From contig CAMIIP010000001.1 in the NCBI GenBank assembly GCA_946222285.1, positions 1 through 64,000 of the forward strand: a DNA stretch of 64,000 nt. Reading direction: 5' to 3'. The notes beneath the pieces are model-generated. The model saw nothing but the letters and a program-made list of their open reading frames with translations, ran no database searches and was not told the origin of the DNA. Both the position numbers and the translations under genes were made by a program. This document shows positions 41,995 through 51,373 of this stretch, one piece after another (position 1 is the first letter of the stretch; every line of letters starts with the position of its first letter). The DNA comes from an uncultured Rothia sp. GTDB taxonomy: Bacteria; Actinomycetota; Actinomycetes; Actinomycetales; Micrococcaceae.

Positions 41995-44106
41995 ATGCCT
42001 CATCTAGATCAAAAACTGGAATGGAACGAGAAAGATCAACGAGCGGTCGATACCGCTCGCGTCTTGGCAGCAGATGCCGTAGACAAGGTAGGTTCGGGAC
42101 ACCCCGGTACCGCAATGAGTCTGGCTCCCGTAGCCCATCTTCTCTTTCAGAAGGTGATGCGACATGACCCTGCTGATGATCAGTGGATTGGTCGAGACCG
42201 TTTTATCCTCTCCCCCGGCCACACTTCACTGACCCTTTACACTCAGCTTTTCCTTAACGGTTATGGTCTGGAGATGGAAGATCTTGAATCCTTGCGTACT
42301 TGGGGTTCCTTGACACCCGGTCATCCCGAGTACAAGCACACCAAAGGTGTGGAAATTACCACCGGACCTCTCGGGCAGGGTCTCGCTTCTGCCGTAGGTT
42401 TTGCCTACGCCCAGCGTCGTATGCGCGGAATGTTTGATCCTGATGCGCCAGAAGGTACTTCTCCCTTTGATCACACCATTTACACCATTGCCTCTGAAGG
42501 CGATATCCAAGAAGGCGTTACCTCGGAGGCAAGTTCACTTGCCGGTCACCAGGAGCTTGGCAACCTCCTCGTCATCTTTGACCGCAACCATATCTCCATC
42601 GAAGACGACACCGACATCGCTTTCAGCGAGGACGTTCTAGAACGCTACGAAGCTTACGGCTGGGACACCACCCGCGTGAACTGGTATCAGAACGGGGAAT
42701 ATAAAGAAGACATCGAGGCGCTTTACGACGCCATTGTGGCGGCGAAGAAGGTCACCAACAAGCCTTCGATGATTGAGCTTCGCACCATCATTGGCTGGCC
42801 TTCGCCCAATAAGAAGAACACCGGCAGTGTGCACGGCGCAAAACTCGGCGCCGAAGAAGTCATGGCAACTAAGAAAATTCTTGGTTTCGATCCTGAAGTT
42901 AATTTCTTCATTGATCCAGAAATCCTTGATTTCACCCGTGAATCTAAAGCTCGTGGCGCTGAAGAACATAAAGAATGGAACAAAAAGTTCGAAGCCTGGA
43001 AAACCGAGCATGCTGAAGAAGCCAAGCTGCTTGAGCGCTTAGAGTCTGGCGAACTACCCGTAGAACTCAACGACGCTTTCCCCGTTTTCGAAGCCGGTTC
43101 AGCAATTGCAACCCGCGCCGCTTCGGGCAAGGTTATCAATGCGATTTCTCCCTTGCTCCCTGAACTCTGGGGCGGATCTGCCGATCTCGCCGGTTCCAAC
43201 AACACCACCATTGAGTCTGCAGCCTCTTTTGCTCCGGTCAAGCACAGCACCAATTCCTGGGAAACAAGTCCCTACGGTCGTGTGCTTCACTTCGGTATTC
43301 GTGAACACGCTGCAGCCGCCATCACCAACGGCATTGTGCTCGCATCCCCCACCCGTCCCTTTAGCGGAACCTTCTTCGTCTTCGCCGACTACCAGCGTGC
43401 GGCTGTACGTTTAGCGGCGGTTATGGGCGTACCCAACATTTTTGTCTGGACTCACGATTCCATTGGTCTGGGTGAAGACGGTCCTACCCACCAGCCCGTA
43501 GAGCATCTAACCGCTATGCGTGCTATCCCCGGTCTCGACGTCGTCCGCCCTGCAGATGGCAACGAAACCGCAGTTGCCTGGCGCAAGATTCTTAACATTA
43601 AGGATCATCCCGCTGGACTGGTACTCTCCCGTCAGAACCTCACCAACGTCGCTCGCGAAGACCTGCACCCCGATGCTGAAGGTGAGAAGTTTGCCTCCGC
43701 TGAGGGCGCAGCTCGCGGTGGCTACGTGCTCGCAGATACCGAAGGAGCTCCCGATGTTATTCTCATCGCCACCGGCTCCGAAGTAGAGATAGCGCTACAG
43801 GCTCGCAAAACACTGGCCGAGAAGAACATCGCAGCTCGTGTGGTCTCCATGCCTTCGCGTGAGTGGTTTGCCGCTGAGTCTTCCGAATACCGCGAATCGG
43901 TCATTCCTTCAGATATTAAAGCTCGCGTTACCGTAGAGGCAGGACTGGCCATGAGCTGGTACGACATTCTAGGCGATGCCGGACGCGCAGTCTCCCTGGA
44001 ACACTTCGGCGCTTCCGCAGACGGTCAGCTACTTTTTGAGAAGTTCGGAATTACCCCAGAAGCAGTTGTTTCTGCCGCTGAAGAATCCATCGAAGCTGCT
44101 CAGTAA
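41995..44106 (+). CDS. tkt: Transketolase
   Basis: Transketolase moves two-carbon units in the non-oxidative pentose phosphate pathway with thiamine diphosphate. The 703-residue protein has VGSGHPGTAMSLAP near the N-terminus, the cofactor motif around GDIQEGVTSEAS, and the C-terminal pyrimidine-domain segments GIREHAAAAITNG and HDSIGLGEDGPTHQP. The first ATG has a strong ribosome site. It opens the tkt-tal-zwf-opcA-pgl run. Sampled GC is about 58%, above the window average. Confidence 0.96.
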   Translation: MPHLDQKLEWNEKDQRAVDTARVLAADAVDKVGSGHPGTAMSLAPVAHLLFQKVMRHDPADDQWIGRDRFILSPGHTSLTLYTQLFLNGYGLEMEDLESLRTWGSLTPGHPEYKHTKGVEITTGPLGQGLASAVGFAYAQRRMRGMFDPDAPEGTSPFDHTIYTIASEGDIQEGVTSEASSLAGHQELGNLLVIFDRNHISIEDDTDIAFSEDVLERYEAYGWDTTRVNWYQNGEYKEDIEALYDAIVAAKKVTNKPSMIELRTIIGWPSPNKKNTGSVHGAKLGAEEVMATKKILGFDPEVNFFIDPEILDFTRESKARGAEEHKEWNKKFEAWKTEHAEEAKLLERLESGELPVELNDAFPVFEAGSAIATRAASGKVINAISPLLPELWGGSADLAGSNNTTIESAASFAPVKHSTNSWETSPYGRVLHFGIREHAAAAITNGIVLASPTRPFSGTFFVFADYQRAAVRLAAVMGVPNIFVWTHDSIGLGEDGPTHQPVEHLTAMRAIPGLDVVRPADGNETAVAWRKILNIKDHPAGLVLSRQNLTNVAREDLHPDAEGEKFASAEGAARGGYVLADTEGAPDVILIATGSEVEIALQARKTLAEKNIAARVVSMPSREWFAAESSEYRESVIPSDIKARVTVEAGLAMSWYDILGDAGRAVSLEHFGASADGQLLFEKFGITPEAVVSAAEESIEAAQ

Positions 44107-44114
44107 CTCAATAT

Positions 44115-44150
44115 GGGGTGTTCTTTCATCTGAAAGAACACCCCAGTTTT
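44115..44150 (+). terminator. Hairpin between tkt and tal
   Basis: A perfect 14-bp stem (44115-44128 with 44131-44144) with a two-base loop is followed by AGTTTT. It may act as a partial terminator, since tal follows only 28 bp later. Confidence 0.6.
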
Positions 44151-44177
44151 CTCAAACGTTTTTTGAAAGGAATACCC

Positions 44178-45281
44178 ATGACTACTTCAACCCAGAAACT
44201 TTCAGACGCCGGTGTTTCCATCTGGTTCGATGACCTCTCCCGCGAACGAATCACCAACGGTAGCCTGCAAGAACTCATTGATACCAAGAACGTTGTTGGT
44301 ATCACCACTAACCCCACCATCTTTGCTGGAGCGCTCTCCAACGGCGAATCCTACGCTGAACAGGTCAAAGAAATTGCGCAGAGCAACCCCAGTTTAGAAG
44401 AAGCAGCATTCACCATCATGGCAGACGATGTGCAGAAGGCTTGCGATATCTTCGCACCGATTTATAACGCTACCCAAGGTCGCGATGGTCGTGTGTCCCT
44501 CGAAGTCGATCCCGGTCTGGCCCGCGATGCAGAAGGTACCGCCGCTATGGCAAAATCTCTGGCTAAAAAGGTTGGTCGTGAAAACCTGATGATTAAGATT
44601 CCTGCTACCGAAGAAGGTCTAGCTCCTATTGCCAAGACCCTTACTGAAGGAATCTCGGTAAATGTTACTCTCATCTTCTCACTCGAGCGCTACCGCGCCG
44701 TCATGAACGCCTACATGATCGGCTTGGAAAAATCACTAGAAAACGGTAAAGACCTTTCCAAGATTCATTCTGTGGCTTCATTCTTCATCTCCCGCGTAGA
44801 TTCTGAGATTGATGCCCAGCTCGATGCCATCGGCACCGAAGAAGCAAAAGCGCTTAAGGGTAAAGCTGGTCTGGCTAACGCCCGCCTTGCCTACCAAGCG
44901 TTTGAAGAGACTTTCTCCTCCGAACGTTGGGAACGTTTGGCAGCCGCTGGCGCCAATATACAGCGTCCCCTCTGGGCATCAACCGGTACCAAAGACCCCG
45001 CTTACCCACAGGATTTATACATCAGCCAGCTCGTTGCCGCTAACACCGTGAACACCGTTCCCGCTAAGACTCTCGATTACTTTGCTGAAAACGGCGAAGT
45101 AGTGGGCGATACTATCACTGACACCTATGACGAGTCTGACAAGGTACTCAACGAGATTGAAGGCCTGGGAATCTCATACAATGATGTAGTCAAGAAGTTA
45201 GAAGATGAAGGCATTGAAAAATTTGATGCCTCATGGGCTGAGCTACTTGAAACCGTCAAGAAAGCTCTTGCTTCAGCATAA
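44178..45281 (+). CDS. tal: Transaldolase
   Basis: Transaldolase moves a dihydroxyacetone unit in the pentose phosphate pathway through a Schiff base. The 367-residue protein has SIWFDDLSRERITNG and TNPTIFAGAL near the N-terminus, and the active-site lysine in NLMIKIPATEEGL (about residue 140). Length and sequence fit the actinobacterial long form. A ribosome site GAAAGG precedes the ATG. An upstream in-frame extension would run through the tkt hairpin and is not supported. Confidence 0.96.
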   Translation: MTTSTQKLSDAGVSIWFDDLSRERITNGSLQELIDTKNVVGITTNPTIFAGALSNGESYAEQVKEIAQSNPSLEEAAFTIMADDVQKACDIFAPIYNATQGRDGRVSLEVDPGLARDAEGTAAMAKSLAKKVGRENLMIKIPATEEGLAPIAKTLTEGISVNVTLIFSLERYRAVMNAYMIGLEKSLENGKDLSKIHSVASFFISRVDSEIDAQLDAIGTEEAKALKGKAGLANARLAYQAFEETFSSERWERLAAAGANIQRPLWASTGTKDPAYPQDLYISQLVAANTVNTVPAKTLDYFAENGEVVGDTITDTYDESDKVLNEIEGLGISYNDVVKKLEDEGIEKFDASWAELLETVKKALASA

Positions 45282-45310
45282 ACAAGCGCTGGATTTCCAG
45301 CGAAATAAGA

Positions 45311-45344
45311 TCGGCGGTGCCCGTAGGACTACGGGCACCGCCGA
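45311..45344 (+). terminator. GC-rich hairpin between tal and zwf
   Basis: A perfect 15-bp stem (45311-45325 with 45330-45344) closes a GGAC loop. No T tract follows, so it may be an RNA-stability or processing element rather than a terminator. Confidence 0.5.
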
Positions 45345-45376
45345 CATTTAGGTAAAGGTTTAAGGACAGTATCTCC

Positions 45377-46909
45377 GTGTCTATGACTCATCATAAAAAC
45401 CCTTTGCGGGATCCTCGCGATAGACGACTCACCCGCGTTGCTGGCCCCAGCAGCCTCGTTTTCTTCGGAGTCACCGGCGACCTCGCGCAAAAGAAATTAC
45501 TCCCCGCAGTCTACGACATGGTCAATCGTGGACTTCTGCCACCCAGCTTTGGTCTGGTAGGTTTTGGACGCCGAGACTGGTCAGATGACCAGTTCCGCGA
45601 GGTCGTTCGCACATCAGTAGAAGCCCATTCCCGTACTACGTTTCGAGAAGACGTTTGGAATCAATTTGCCCGCGGAATCCGTTTTGTGCAGGGTTCCTTC
45701 GATAACGATGAATCTTTCGAAAACCTCAAAAACGCTCTGGAAGAACTCAAAGAGTCTCGTGGTACTCAGGGTAACCACGCCTTCTACCTTTCTATTCCTC
45801 CCAAAGACTTTGAAAGCGTTTTGCAGATGCTAGCTAAGCATCAGCTTGCCCAGGAACAAGAGGGCGAGGGCTGGCGTCGTGTCATCATTGAAAAACCCTT
45901 TGGCCATGACCTAGAGTCCGCCCGCGAACTTAATAAAATCGTTGAAGACGTTTTCCCTTCAGATGCAATTTTCCGCATCGACCATTATTTGGGCAAAGAA
46001 ACCGTTCAAAATATCCTGGCAATGCGCTTTGCCAACCAAATTTTTGAACCTCTCTGGAATTCGAACCATATCGATCATGTGCAGATCACTATGGCAGAGC
46101 CCTTCGGTATCGGTTCTCGTGCTGGCTACTATGACGGCGTGGGAGCGGCCCGCGACGTCATCCAAAACCACCTTCTCCAGCTACTAGCTCTCACCGCTAT
46201 GGAGGAACCTATTTCTTTTACCGCACACCATCTGCGTACTGAGAAAGAAAAGGTTTTAGAAGCGGTAACCCTACCTGATAATCTCGCTAGTTCCTTTGCA
46301 ATTGGTCAATACGGCGCAGGCTATCAAGGCGGCGAAGAAGTTAAGGGTTTCTTTGAAGAAAAAGATATTCCCGCCGATTCGCGCACAGAGACTTTTGCCG
46401 CGATCAAAGTGAATATTAATACTCGCCGTTGGAATGGTGTTCCTTTCTATCTGCGTACCGGTAAACGTTTAGGGCGGCGCGTCACCGAAATTGCGCTGGT
46501 TCTTAAAAAATCCCCTAACCTACTCTTCGGCAGTTCCAACGACGCAGGACAGAACGCCATTGTTATTCGAGTACAGCCCGATGAAGGCTTAAACATCCGT
46601 TTCTCATCGAAGGTTCCCGGAACCCAGATGGCGATTCGCGATGTCAACATGGACTTTCTCTACGGTCACAGTTTTACTGAGGAACTACCTGAAGCTTACG
46701 AACGTCTCATCCTTGATGTTCTTTTGGGCGAGCCGCCGTTCTTCCCCCGCCAGGAAGAAGTCGAACTTTCCTGGAAAATTCTTGATCCTTTTGAAGATTA
46801 CTGGGAACGTCATACCGTTCAACCCGATGAATACGCCCCCGGATCCTGGGGTCCTGAAGCTGCACATACTCTATTGGCTCGTGATAACCGTGTTTGGAGA
46901 CGCCCGTGA
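45377..46909 (+). CDS. zwf: Glucose-6-phosphate dehydrogenase
   Basis: Zwf makes 6-phosphogluconolactone and NADPH, the first step of the oxidative pentose phosphate pathway. The 510-residue protein has the nucleotide motif GVTGDLAQKKLLPAVYD and the catalytic RIDHYLGKETV (about 190-200). The start is GTG, with an ATG two codons later as an alternative. Its stop overlaps the opcA start (GTGA), so the pair is translationally coupled. Confidence 0.96.
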   Translation: MSMTHHKNPLRDPRDRRLTRVAGPSSLVFFGVTGDLAQKKLLPAVYDMVNRGLLPPSFGLVGFGRRDWSDDQFREVVRTSVEAHSRTTFREDVWNQFARGIRFVQGSFDNDESFENLKNALEELKESRGTQGNHAFYLSIPPKDFESVLQMLAKHQLAQEQEGEGWRRVIIEKPFGHDLESARELNKIVEDVFPSDAIFRIDHYLGKETVQNILAMRFANQIFEPLWNSNHIDHVQITMAEPFGIGSRAGYYDGVGAARDVIQNHLLQLLALTAMEEPISFTAHHLRTEKEKVLEAVTLPDNLASSFAIGQYGAGYQGGEEVKGFFEEKDIPADSRTETFAAIKVNINTRRWNGVPFYLRTGKRLGRRVTEIALVLKKSPNLLFGSSNDAGQNAIVIRVQPDEGLNIRFSSKVPGTQMAIRDVNMDFLYGHSFTEELPEAYERLILDVLLGEPPFFPRQEEVELSWKILDPFEDYWERHTVQPDEYAPGSWGPEAAHTLLARDNRVWRRP

Positions 46910-47889
46910 TTAGTATTCTTGAAAAAACAGACACCATCAAGATTGAGAAAGAGATTTCTCGACTGCGCGACGAGACTGGAAATATGATTTCCGGGCGAGT
47001 GCTGACCCTTGTAATGCTAGCGGAATCTGGTCACTCAAAGTTAGCTATGGAAGCGGCTCAGGCCGCTTCGCATGAGCACCCTTGCCGTATCATCATCCAC
47101 ATCGCTAAAGATGCACAAGCGGAGAACCGACTCGACGCTGAAATCGAAATCGGTGGAGAAGCTGGCGCTTCCGAGCTCATCGTATTGCGCGGCTGGGGTA
47201 AGGCTGCTGAACCCACAGAGTCTTTGATTTCCGGTTTACTTCTGCCCGATTCACCGATTGTTGTCTGGTGGCCTCATTCGGTCCCTGAGAATCCCGCACA
47301 AACTTCTATCGGTAGGATCGCTCAGAGCCGCATTACTGACTCTGCACGAGCGGCTGATCCAATGGTGGTTTTGGATCAGCTTTCACGAACCTATCAGGAC
47401 GGCGACACCGACCTAGCCTGGATTCGGCTCACCCTGTGGAGAATTCAGCTGGCAGCGGTTCTCGACCAGTTGCCTTACTCCCCCGTGAAAAAGGTGACGG
47501 TAGCGGGTTCGTCCAAGTCGCCGTCTGTTGTTCTTCTCGGAGCCTGGCTAGGGCATAATCTGGATGCAGAGGTGCACCTCTCCACCACTAATTTGGAACG
47601 AGGTCTCTACCGAGTTGAGTTAGAGAGAGAAGACGGTTCCATTGTGATTGACCGTCCAGATAGAAATATCGCAAACATTTCATATCCGGATGCACCCAAT
47701 CAGCAGATTGCTCTGCCGGTTCGCACTCTAGCTGACTGCCTTGCCGAAGAACTTCGCCGGCTTGATCCCGATGAAGTCTACGGCGAAGTACTAACAGAGG
47801 CCTTGCACTCTGGCAACATTGTAGTCGATCTTAACCAGTATGAAGATGTCACCGAAGGTGTCTACTGTACGGAGGTTTATGATGCCTAA
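46906..47889 (+). CDS. opcA: Glucose-6-phosphate dehydrogenase assembly protein OpcA
   Basis: OpcA binds and activates glucose-6-phosphate dehydrogenase in cyanobacteria and actinobacteria. The 327-residue protein has VWWPHSVPENP and SPSVVLLGAWLGHNL, conserved in the family. I chose the GTG that overlaps the zwf stop, with GGAG five bases upstream, over a TTG 12 bases earlier. It ends in an overlap with pgl. Confidence 0.93.
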   Translation: MISILEKTDTIKIEKEISRLRDETGNMISGRVLTLVMLAESGHSKLAMEAAQAASHEHPCRIIIHIAKDAQAENRLDAEIEIGGEAGASELIVLRGWGKAAEPTESLISGLLLPDSPIVVWWPHSVPENPAQTSIGRIAQSRITDSARAADPMVVLDQLSRTYQDGDTDLAWIRLTLWRIQLAAVLDQLPYSPVKKVTVAGSSKSPSVVLLGAWLGHNLDAEVHLSTTNLERGLYRVELEREDGSIVIDRPDRNIANISYPDAPNQQIALPVRTLADCLAEELRRLDPDEVYGEVLTEALHSGNIVVDLNQYEDVTEGVYCTEVYDA

Positions 47890-48658
47890 ACCAATATTTA
47901 TATCCTTTGCGAATCAGCCTCAATTAGCTGAAAACTTAGCAGAGAATTTTCTCGCACTCGTTCAAGAAAAGCTTCAAAATCAAGAGTCGATACATATTTC
48001 TCTTACCGGAGGAACTATGGGATCTGCGATTTTGGAGTATGCTAAACGCCGCCCAGAAATTAGCTCAGTTGATTGGTCACGGGTACATTTTTGGTGGTCT
48101 GACGAACGCTTTGTGCCCAGCGGAGATGCCGACCGCAACGAACAGCAGGCAAAGGATGCACTCTTGGCTTCGTTGGATATTCCTGCAAAGAATTTGCACG
48201 TTATGGGATCCTCGGATAAATTCGAAAACGCTGAGGATGCCGCGGCAGACTATCTCGAAGAATTACGGAAATTTGCAGCTCCAGAAGCAGATTATCCGCT
48301 CTTCGATCTGTCTCTTCTAGGCATGGGTCCAGACGGTCATATTGCTTCTCTTTTCCCACACCGAAATGAAATTCTCAATCAGAGTGATGTTACCTTGGCT
48401 ATCCACAACTCCCCCAAGCCACCTCCGCATCGCATCACTCTGACCCGCCCTGTGCTCTGCGGATCACAGCAAATCTGGTTTATGGTTTCCGGTGAAGATA
48501 AACACGAAGCATTATCCCGAGCTTTAAGCGCCGCTAGTCTCGAAGATGAAGAACTTAACGAAAGAGTTCTTTCTGAAACTCCGGCAGCTGGTGCACGTGG
48601 AACGGTAACTACCAAGTTTTTTACCGATGACGCCGCACGAGGAGATCTTAGCCTCTGA
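47882..48658 (+). CDS. pgl: 6-phosphogluconolactonase
   Basis: Pgl hydrolyses 6-phosphogluconolactone, the product of Zwf. The 258-residue protein has SLTGGTMGSAILEY, FWWSDERFVPSGDADRN and LLGMGPDGHIASLFPH, the family signatures. Two adjacent ATG codons exist. The second has GGAGG at a better distance of six bases. It ends the tkt-to-pgl run, before a terminator. 6-phosphogluconate dehydrogenase (gnd) is not in the window. Confidence 0.94.
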   Translation: MPKPIFISFANQPQLAENLAENFLALVQEKLQNQESIHISLTGGTMGSAILEYAKRRPEISSVDWSRVHFWWSDERFVPSGDADRNEQQAKDALLASLDIPAKNLHVMGSSDKFENAEDAAADYLEELRKFAAPEADYPLFDLSLLGMGPDGHIASLFPHRNEILNQSDVTLAIHNSPKPPPHRITLTRPVLCGSQQIWFMVSGEDKHEALSRALSAASLEDEELNERVLSETPAAGARGTVTTKFFTDDAARGDLSL

Positions 48659-48681
48659 TTGAGAAGACCAACTAAGACAGA

Positions 48682-48722
48682 AAAATGCTCCTACCGAATT
48701 GATTCGATAGGAGCATTTTTTA
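48682..48722. terminator. Terminator between pgl and secG
   Basis: An 18-bp stem with one mismatch (48682-48699 with 48702-48719) is followed by a T run. It lies between convergent genes. Confidence 0.85.
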
Positions 48723-48756
48723 CTCATTTCTAACAACAAGAAGAAAAATCTATACT

Positions 48757-49011
48757 TTAGACCAAGGCAGTTTCAAATCGCAGAACCAAGCCATAGGCGA
48801 TAATTGTGATAACCCACACCAGAACAACGGTGACGGTGAGTCTCAACAGGTTTTTCGAAGCAGAACCTGATGAGTTCAAAGAGGTAGTCATACCTCCACC
48901 GAACATATCAGAAAGACCGCCGCCCTTACCGCGATTTAGCAGAACCAGCAAAACGGTAATAACGCTCGAAATCGCGATAATCACCATCAAAGTGATTTTA
49001 AGAATCTCCAC
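48757..49011 (-). CDS. secG: Preprotein translocase subunit SecG
   Basis: SecG is the small membrane subunit of the SecYEG channel. The 84-residue protein has two hydrophobic segments (about 4-25 and 58-80) and the loop NRGKGGGLSDMFGGG between them. The start is GTG with AAGG upstream. In actinobacteria secG usually follows tpiA, as here. Confidence 0.93.
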   Translation of the reverse strand: MEILKITLMVIIAISSVITVLLVLLNRGKGGGLSDMFGGGMTTSLNSSGSASKNLLRLTVTVVLVWVITIIAYGLVLRFETALV

Positions 49012-49125
49012 GAGAGCCTTTCAAGGGTAGTAAACGAAACCTTAAACAAAGTTAAGGCAGATAAAACTATACGCCAATTACTGCAAAAATGCAGTCCTGA
49101 TGCAAAGAAATACTTTTCAACCAGG

Positions 49126-49165
49126 AAAACACCGATCAGTATGTCAACATATTGATCGGTGCTTT
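49126..49165 (-). terminator. Terminator after tpiA
   Basis: A stem of about 17 bp pairs the arms around 49126-49144 and 49147-49165, followed by GTTTT on the minus strand. It separates tpiA from secG. Confidence 0.7.
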
Positions 49166-49187
49166 TCTACGCTCATTTATTTTTTAT

Positions 49188-49964
49188 TTACGCATCGAAA
49201 CGGGCGATATTAGCAAATTCTGCGGAGTCCAAAGAAGCGCCACCTACCAAAACACCGTCGACATCTTCCTGGCCCAAAATCTCGGGAGCAGAAGCAGCTT
49301 TGACTGAGCCACCGTAAAGAATACGAACTTTCTCAGCCACATCTGCAGAATAAAGTTTCTCGATTTCGGCGCGGATAGCCGCAGCCATTTCCTGAGCATC
49401 TACGGCAGTTGCAACTTTGCCGGTACCAATAGCCCAGACGGGTTCATAAGCAACAACCAGAGTTTCAGCCTGTTCAGCAGTCAAACCTTCAACCGACCCA
49501 CGAAGCTGTTCAAGGGTGAATTCAACCTGCTTGTTGTCTTCTCGGACCTCTAGACCTTCGCCCACACAGAGAACGGGAACAAGATTGTTGCGGTAAGCAG
49601 CCTGAATTTTAGCTGCACAAATAGCATCGCTTTCGCCGTGAATGGTACGACGCTCCGAGTGACCAACAAGAACGTATTTGGCACCGAGCTTATTCAGGAA
49701 TTCGCCGGAAATATCGCCGGTATAAGCACCGGAATCTTTATCCGATAAGTCCTGAGCACCATATGTAAGTTTAAGTTTGTCGCCATCAACCAGTGTTTGA
49801 ACGGAACGAATATCGGTGAAGGGAGGAAAAACAACAACTTCAGCCTTCTCAAAATCAAAGTTGGTGTCGTCCAGGCTCCAGGCGAGCTTCTGAACCAAAG
49901 TTACAGCCTGAGCGTGATCAAGGTTCATCTTCCAGTTACCAGCAATAAAGGGAATACGTGACAT
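49188..49964 (-). CDS. tpiA: Triosephosphate isomerase
   Basis: TpiA interconverts dihydroxyacetone phosphate and glyceraldehyde 3-phosphate. The 258-residue protein has the N-terminal FIAGNWKMN, catalytic histidine in VLVGHSERR (about residue 100) and catalytic glutamate in VVAYEPVWAIGTG (about 171). I placed the start at MSRIPFIAGNW, the family N-terminus, with AGGA upstream, rather than 75 bases earlier. Confidence 0.96.
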   Translation of the reverse strand: MSRIPFIAGNWKMNLDHAQAVTLVQKLAWSLDDTNFDFEKAEVVVFPPFTDIRSVQTLVDGDKLKLTYGAQDLSDKDSGAYTGDISGEFLNKLGAKYVLVGHSERRTIHGESDAICAAKIQAAYRNNLVPVLCVGEGLEVREDNKQVEFTLEQLRGSVEGLTAEQAETLVVAYEPVWAIGTGKVATAVDAQEMAAAIRAEIEKLYSADVAEKVRILYGGSVKAASAPEILGQEDVDGVLVGGASLDSAEFANIARFDA

Positions 49965-50046
49965 GGTGTTGTCCTGTTCTCGGCTTGCGCCGTCGATATT
50001 CAAAATCTTTACGTAAAAGGTGAGGCCTTCATAAGCCACTATAGTG

Positions 50047-50082
50047 ATATGGCGGGTTACCCGAGAAGGTAACCCGCCATAT
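50047..50082 (-). terminator. Hairpin between pgk and tpiA
   Basis: A perfect 15-bp stem (50047-50061 with 50068-50082) lies in the gap. There is no T tract on the minus strand, so it may be a processing or stabilising hairpin rather than a terminator. Confidence 0.5.
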
Positions 50083-50091
50083 TAACTAGCT

Positions 50092-51315
50092 TTATGCTCC
50101 TAGTGCATCCAAGCCGGGGAGGGTTTTGCCCTCAATATATTCGAGGGAAGCGCCACCGCCGGTGGAGATATGACCGAACTGGTCATCAGAGAAACCGAGC
50201 TTACGAACTGCAGCTGCGGAATCACCGCCGCCGATAATGGAGAAAGCGTCAGATTCAACAATTGCTTCCGCTACAGCCTTGGTACCGTGAGCGGTGTTCT
50301 CGAATTCAGCTACACCTACAGGACCGTTCCAGAAGATCGTCTTAGCAGACTTAATCTTCTCGGCAAAGAACTCACGAGTTTTAGGACCAATATCCAGCCC
50401 GTCAGCTTCTGCTCCGAGTTCGCCACCTTCTATATCTTCGATGGGTCGAATTTCAAAATGCGCGTCATTAGAGAAATCATCGCCGCAAACTACATCTATA
50501 GCGGTAACAAGCTCAGTGCCTTTAGCCTGTGCTTGTTCGATGTAGCGTTGCACGGTAGGAATCTGATCCGCTTCAAGAATCGATTTTCCCACCTTGTAAC
50601 CCTGAGCAGCAGCAAAGGTGTAACCCATGCCGCCACCAATCAAGATGGAATCTGCTTTACCAATGAGATTATCAATAACAGCAAGCTTGTCTGATACCTT
50701 GGCTCCGCCCATAATGACAACGAACGGACGCTCGGGATCATTAAGGGTTTTTGCCAAAACATCGACTTCGGTTTTCACCAAATCGCCCAGATAGGAAGGC
50801 AAACGCTTAGCAACATCAAAGACTGATGCGTGCTTGCGGTGCACTGCACCAAAAGCATCATCAACATAGGCACCATTCTTTCCGGTGAGCTTGACCAGCT
50901 CGTCTGCGAAAGCCCCGCGTTCTGCGTCGTCCTTAGACGTCTCGCGTGCATCGAAACGTACGTTTTCGAGTACGAGAACTTCACCGTTCTGAAGAGCTTC
51001 AGCTTTTGCCTGAGCATCTTCACCCACGACATCTTTAGCTGCAATAACGCTAAAATCAGCCAACTCAGACAGGCTTTTCGCTGCAGGAGCTATGCTGAAT
51101 TGAGGATCAACCTTGCCTTTGGGTCGACCAAGGTGAGCCATCACAATAACTTTCGCTCCGGCTTTTGAGAGCTTAGTAAGTACCGGTAAGGACGCCTTAA
51201 CGCGACCATCATCGGTAACGATAGTGCCATCCAGAGGTACATTAAGATCCGAACGAACCAAAACGTAACGACCGGAAACATCCTCAGCGAGTAAATCAGC
51301 TAGAGATTTTGCCAT
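50092..51315 (-). CDS. pgk: Phosphoglycerate kinase
   Basis: Pgk transfers phosphate from 1,3-bisphosphoglycerate to ADP. The 407-residue protein has RSDLNVPLDG, MAHLGRPKGK and the nucleotide-binding region IIGGGDSAAAV near the C-terminus. I placed the start at MAKSLADLL, with a GGAG box nine bases upstream, 48 bases after a longer alternative. It lies 58 bp after gap. Confidence 0.96.
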   Translation of the reverse strand: MAKSLADLLAEDVSGRYVLVRSDLNVPLDGTIVTDDGRVKASLPVLTKLSKAGAKVIVMAHLGRPKGKVDPQFSIAPAAKSLSELADFSVIAAKDVVGEDAQAKAEALQNGEVLVLENVRFDARETSKDDAERGAFADELVKLTGKNGAYVDDAFGAVHRKHASVFDVAKRLPSYLGDLVKTEVDVLAKTLNDPERPFVVIMGGAKVSDKLAVIDNLIGKADSILIGGGMGYTFAAAQGYKVGKSILEADQIPTVQRYIEQAQAKGTELVTAIDVVCGDDFSNDAHFEIRPIEDIEGGELGAEADGLDIGPKTREFFAEKIKSAKTIFWNGPVGVAEFENTAHGTKAVAEAIVESDAFSIIGGGDSAAAVRKLGFSDDQFGHISTGGGASLEYIEGKTLPGLDALGA

Positions 51316-51373
51316 GGTGTTCAACTCCAATGTTGATGATGAGCTTCTGACGGTCTGCTGCAACTCTCAGAGA

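Noticed and set aside
42723..43253. 176-codon antisense frame inside tkt
   Set aside because: It lies wholly inside an intact transketolase gene, shows no known protein pattern, and is explained by codon bias.
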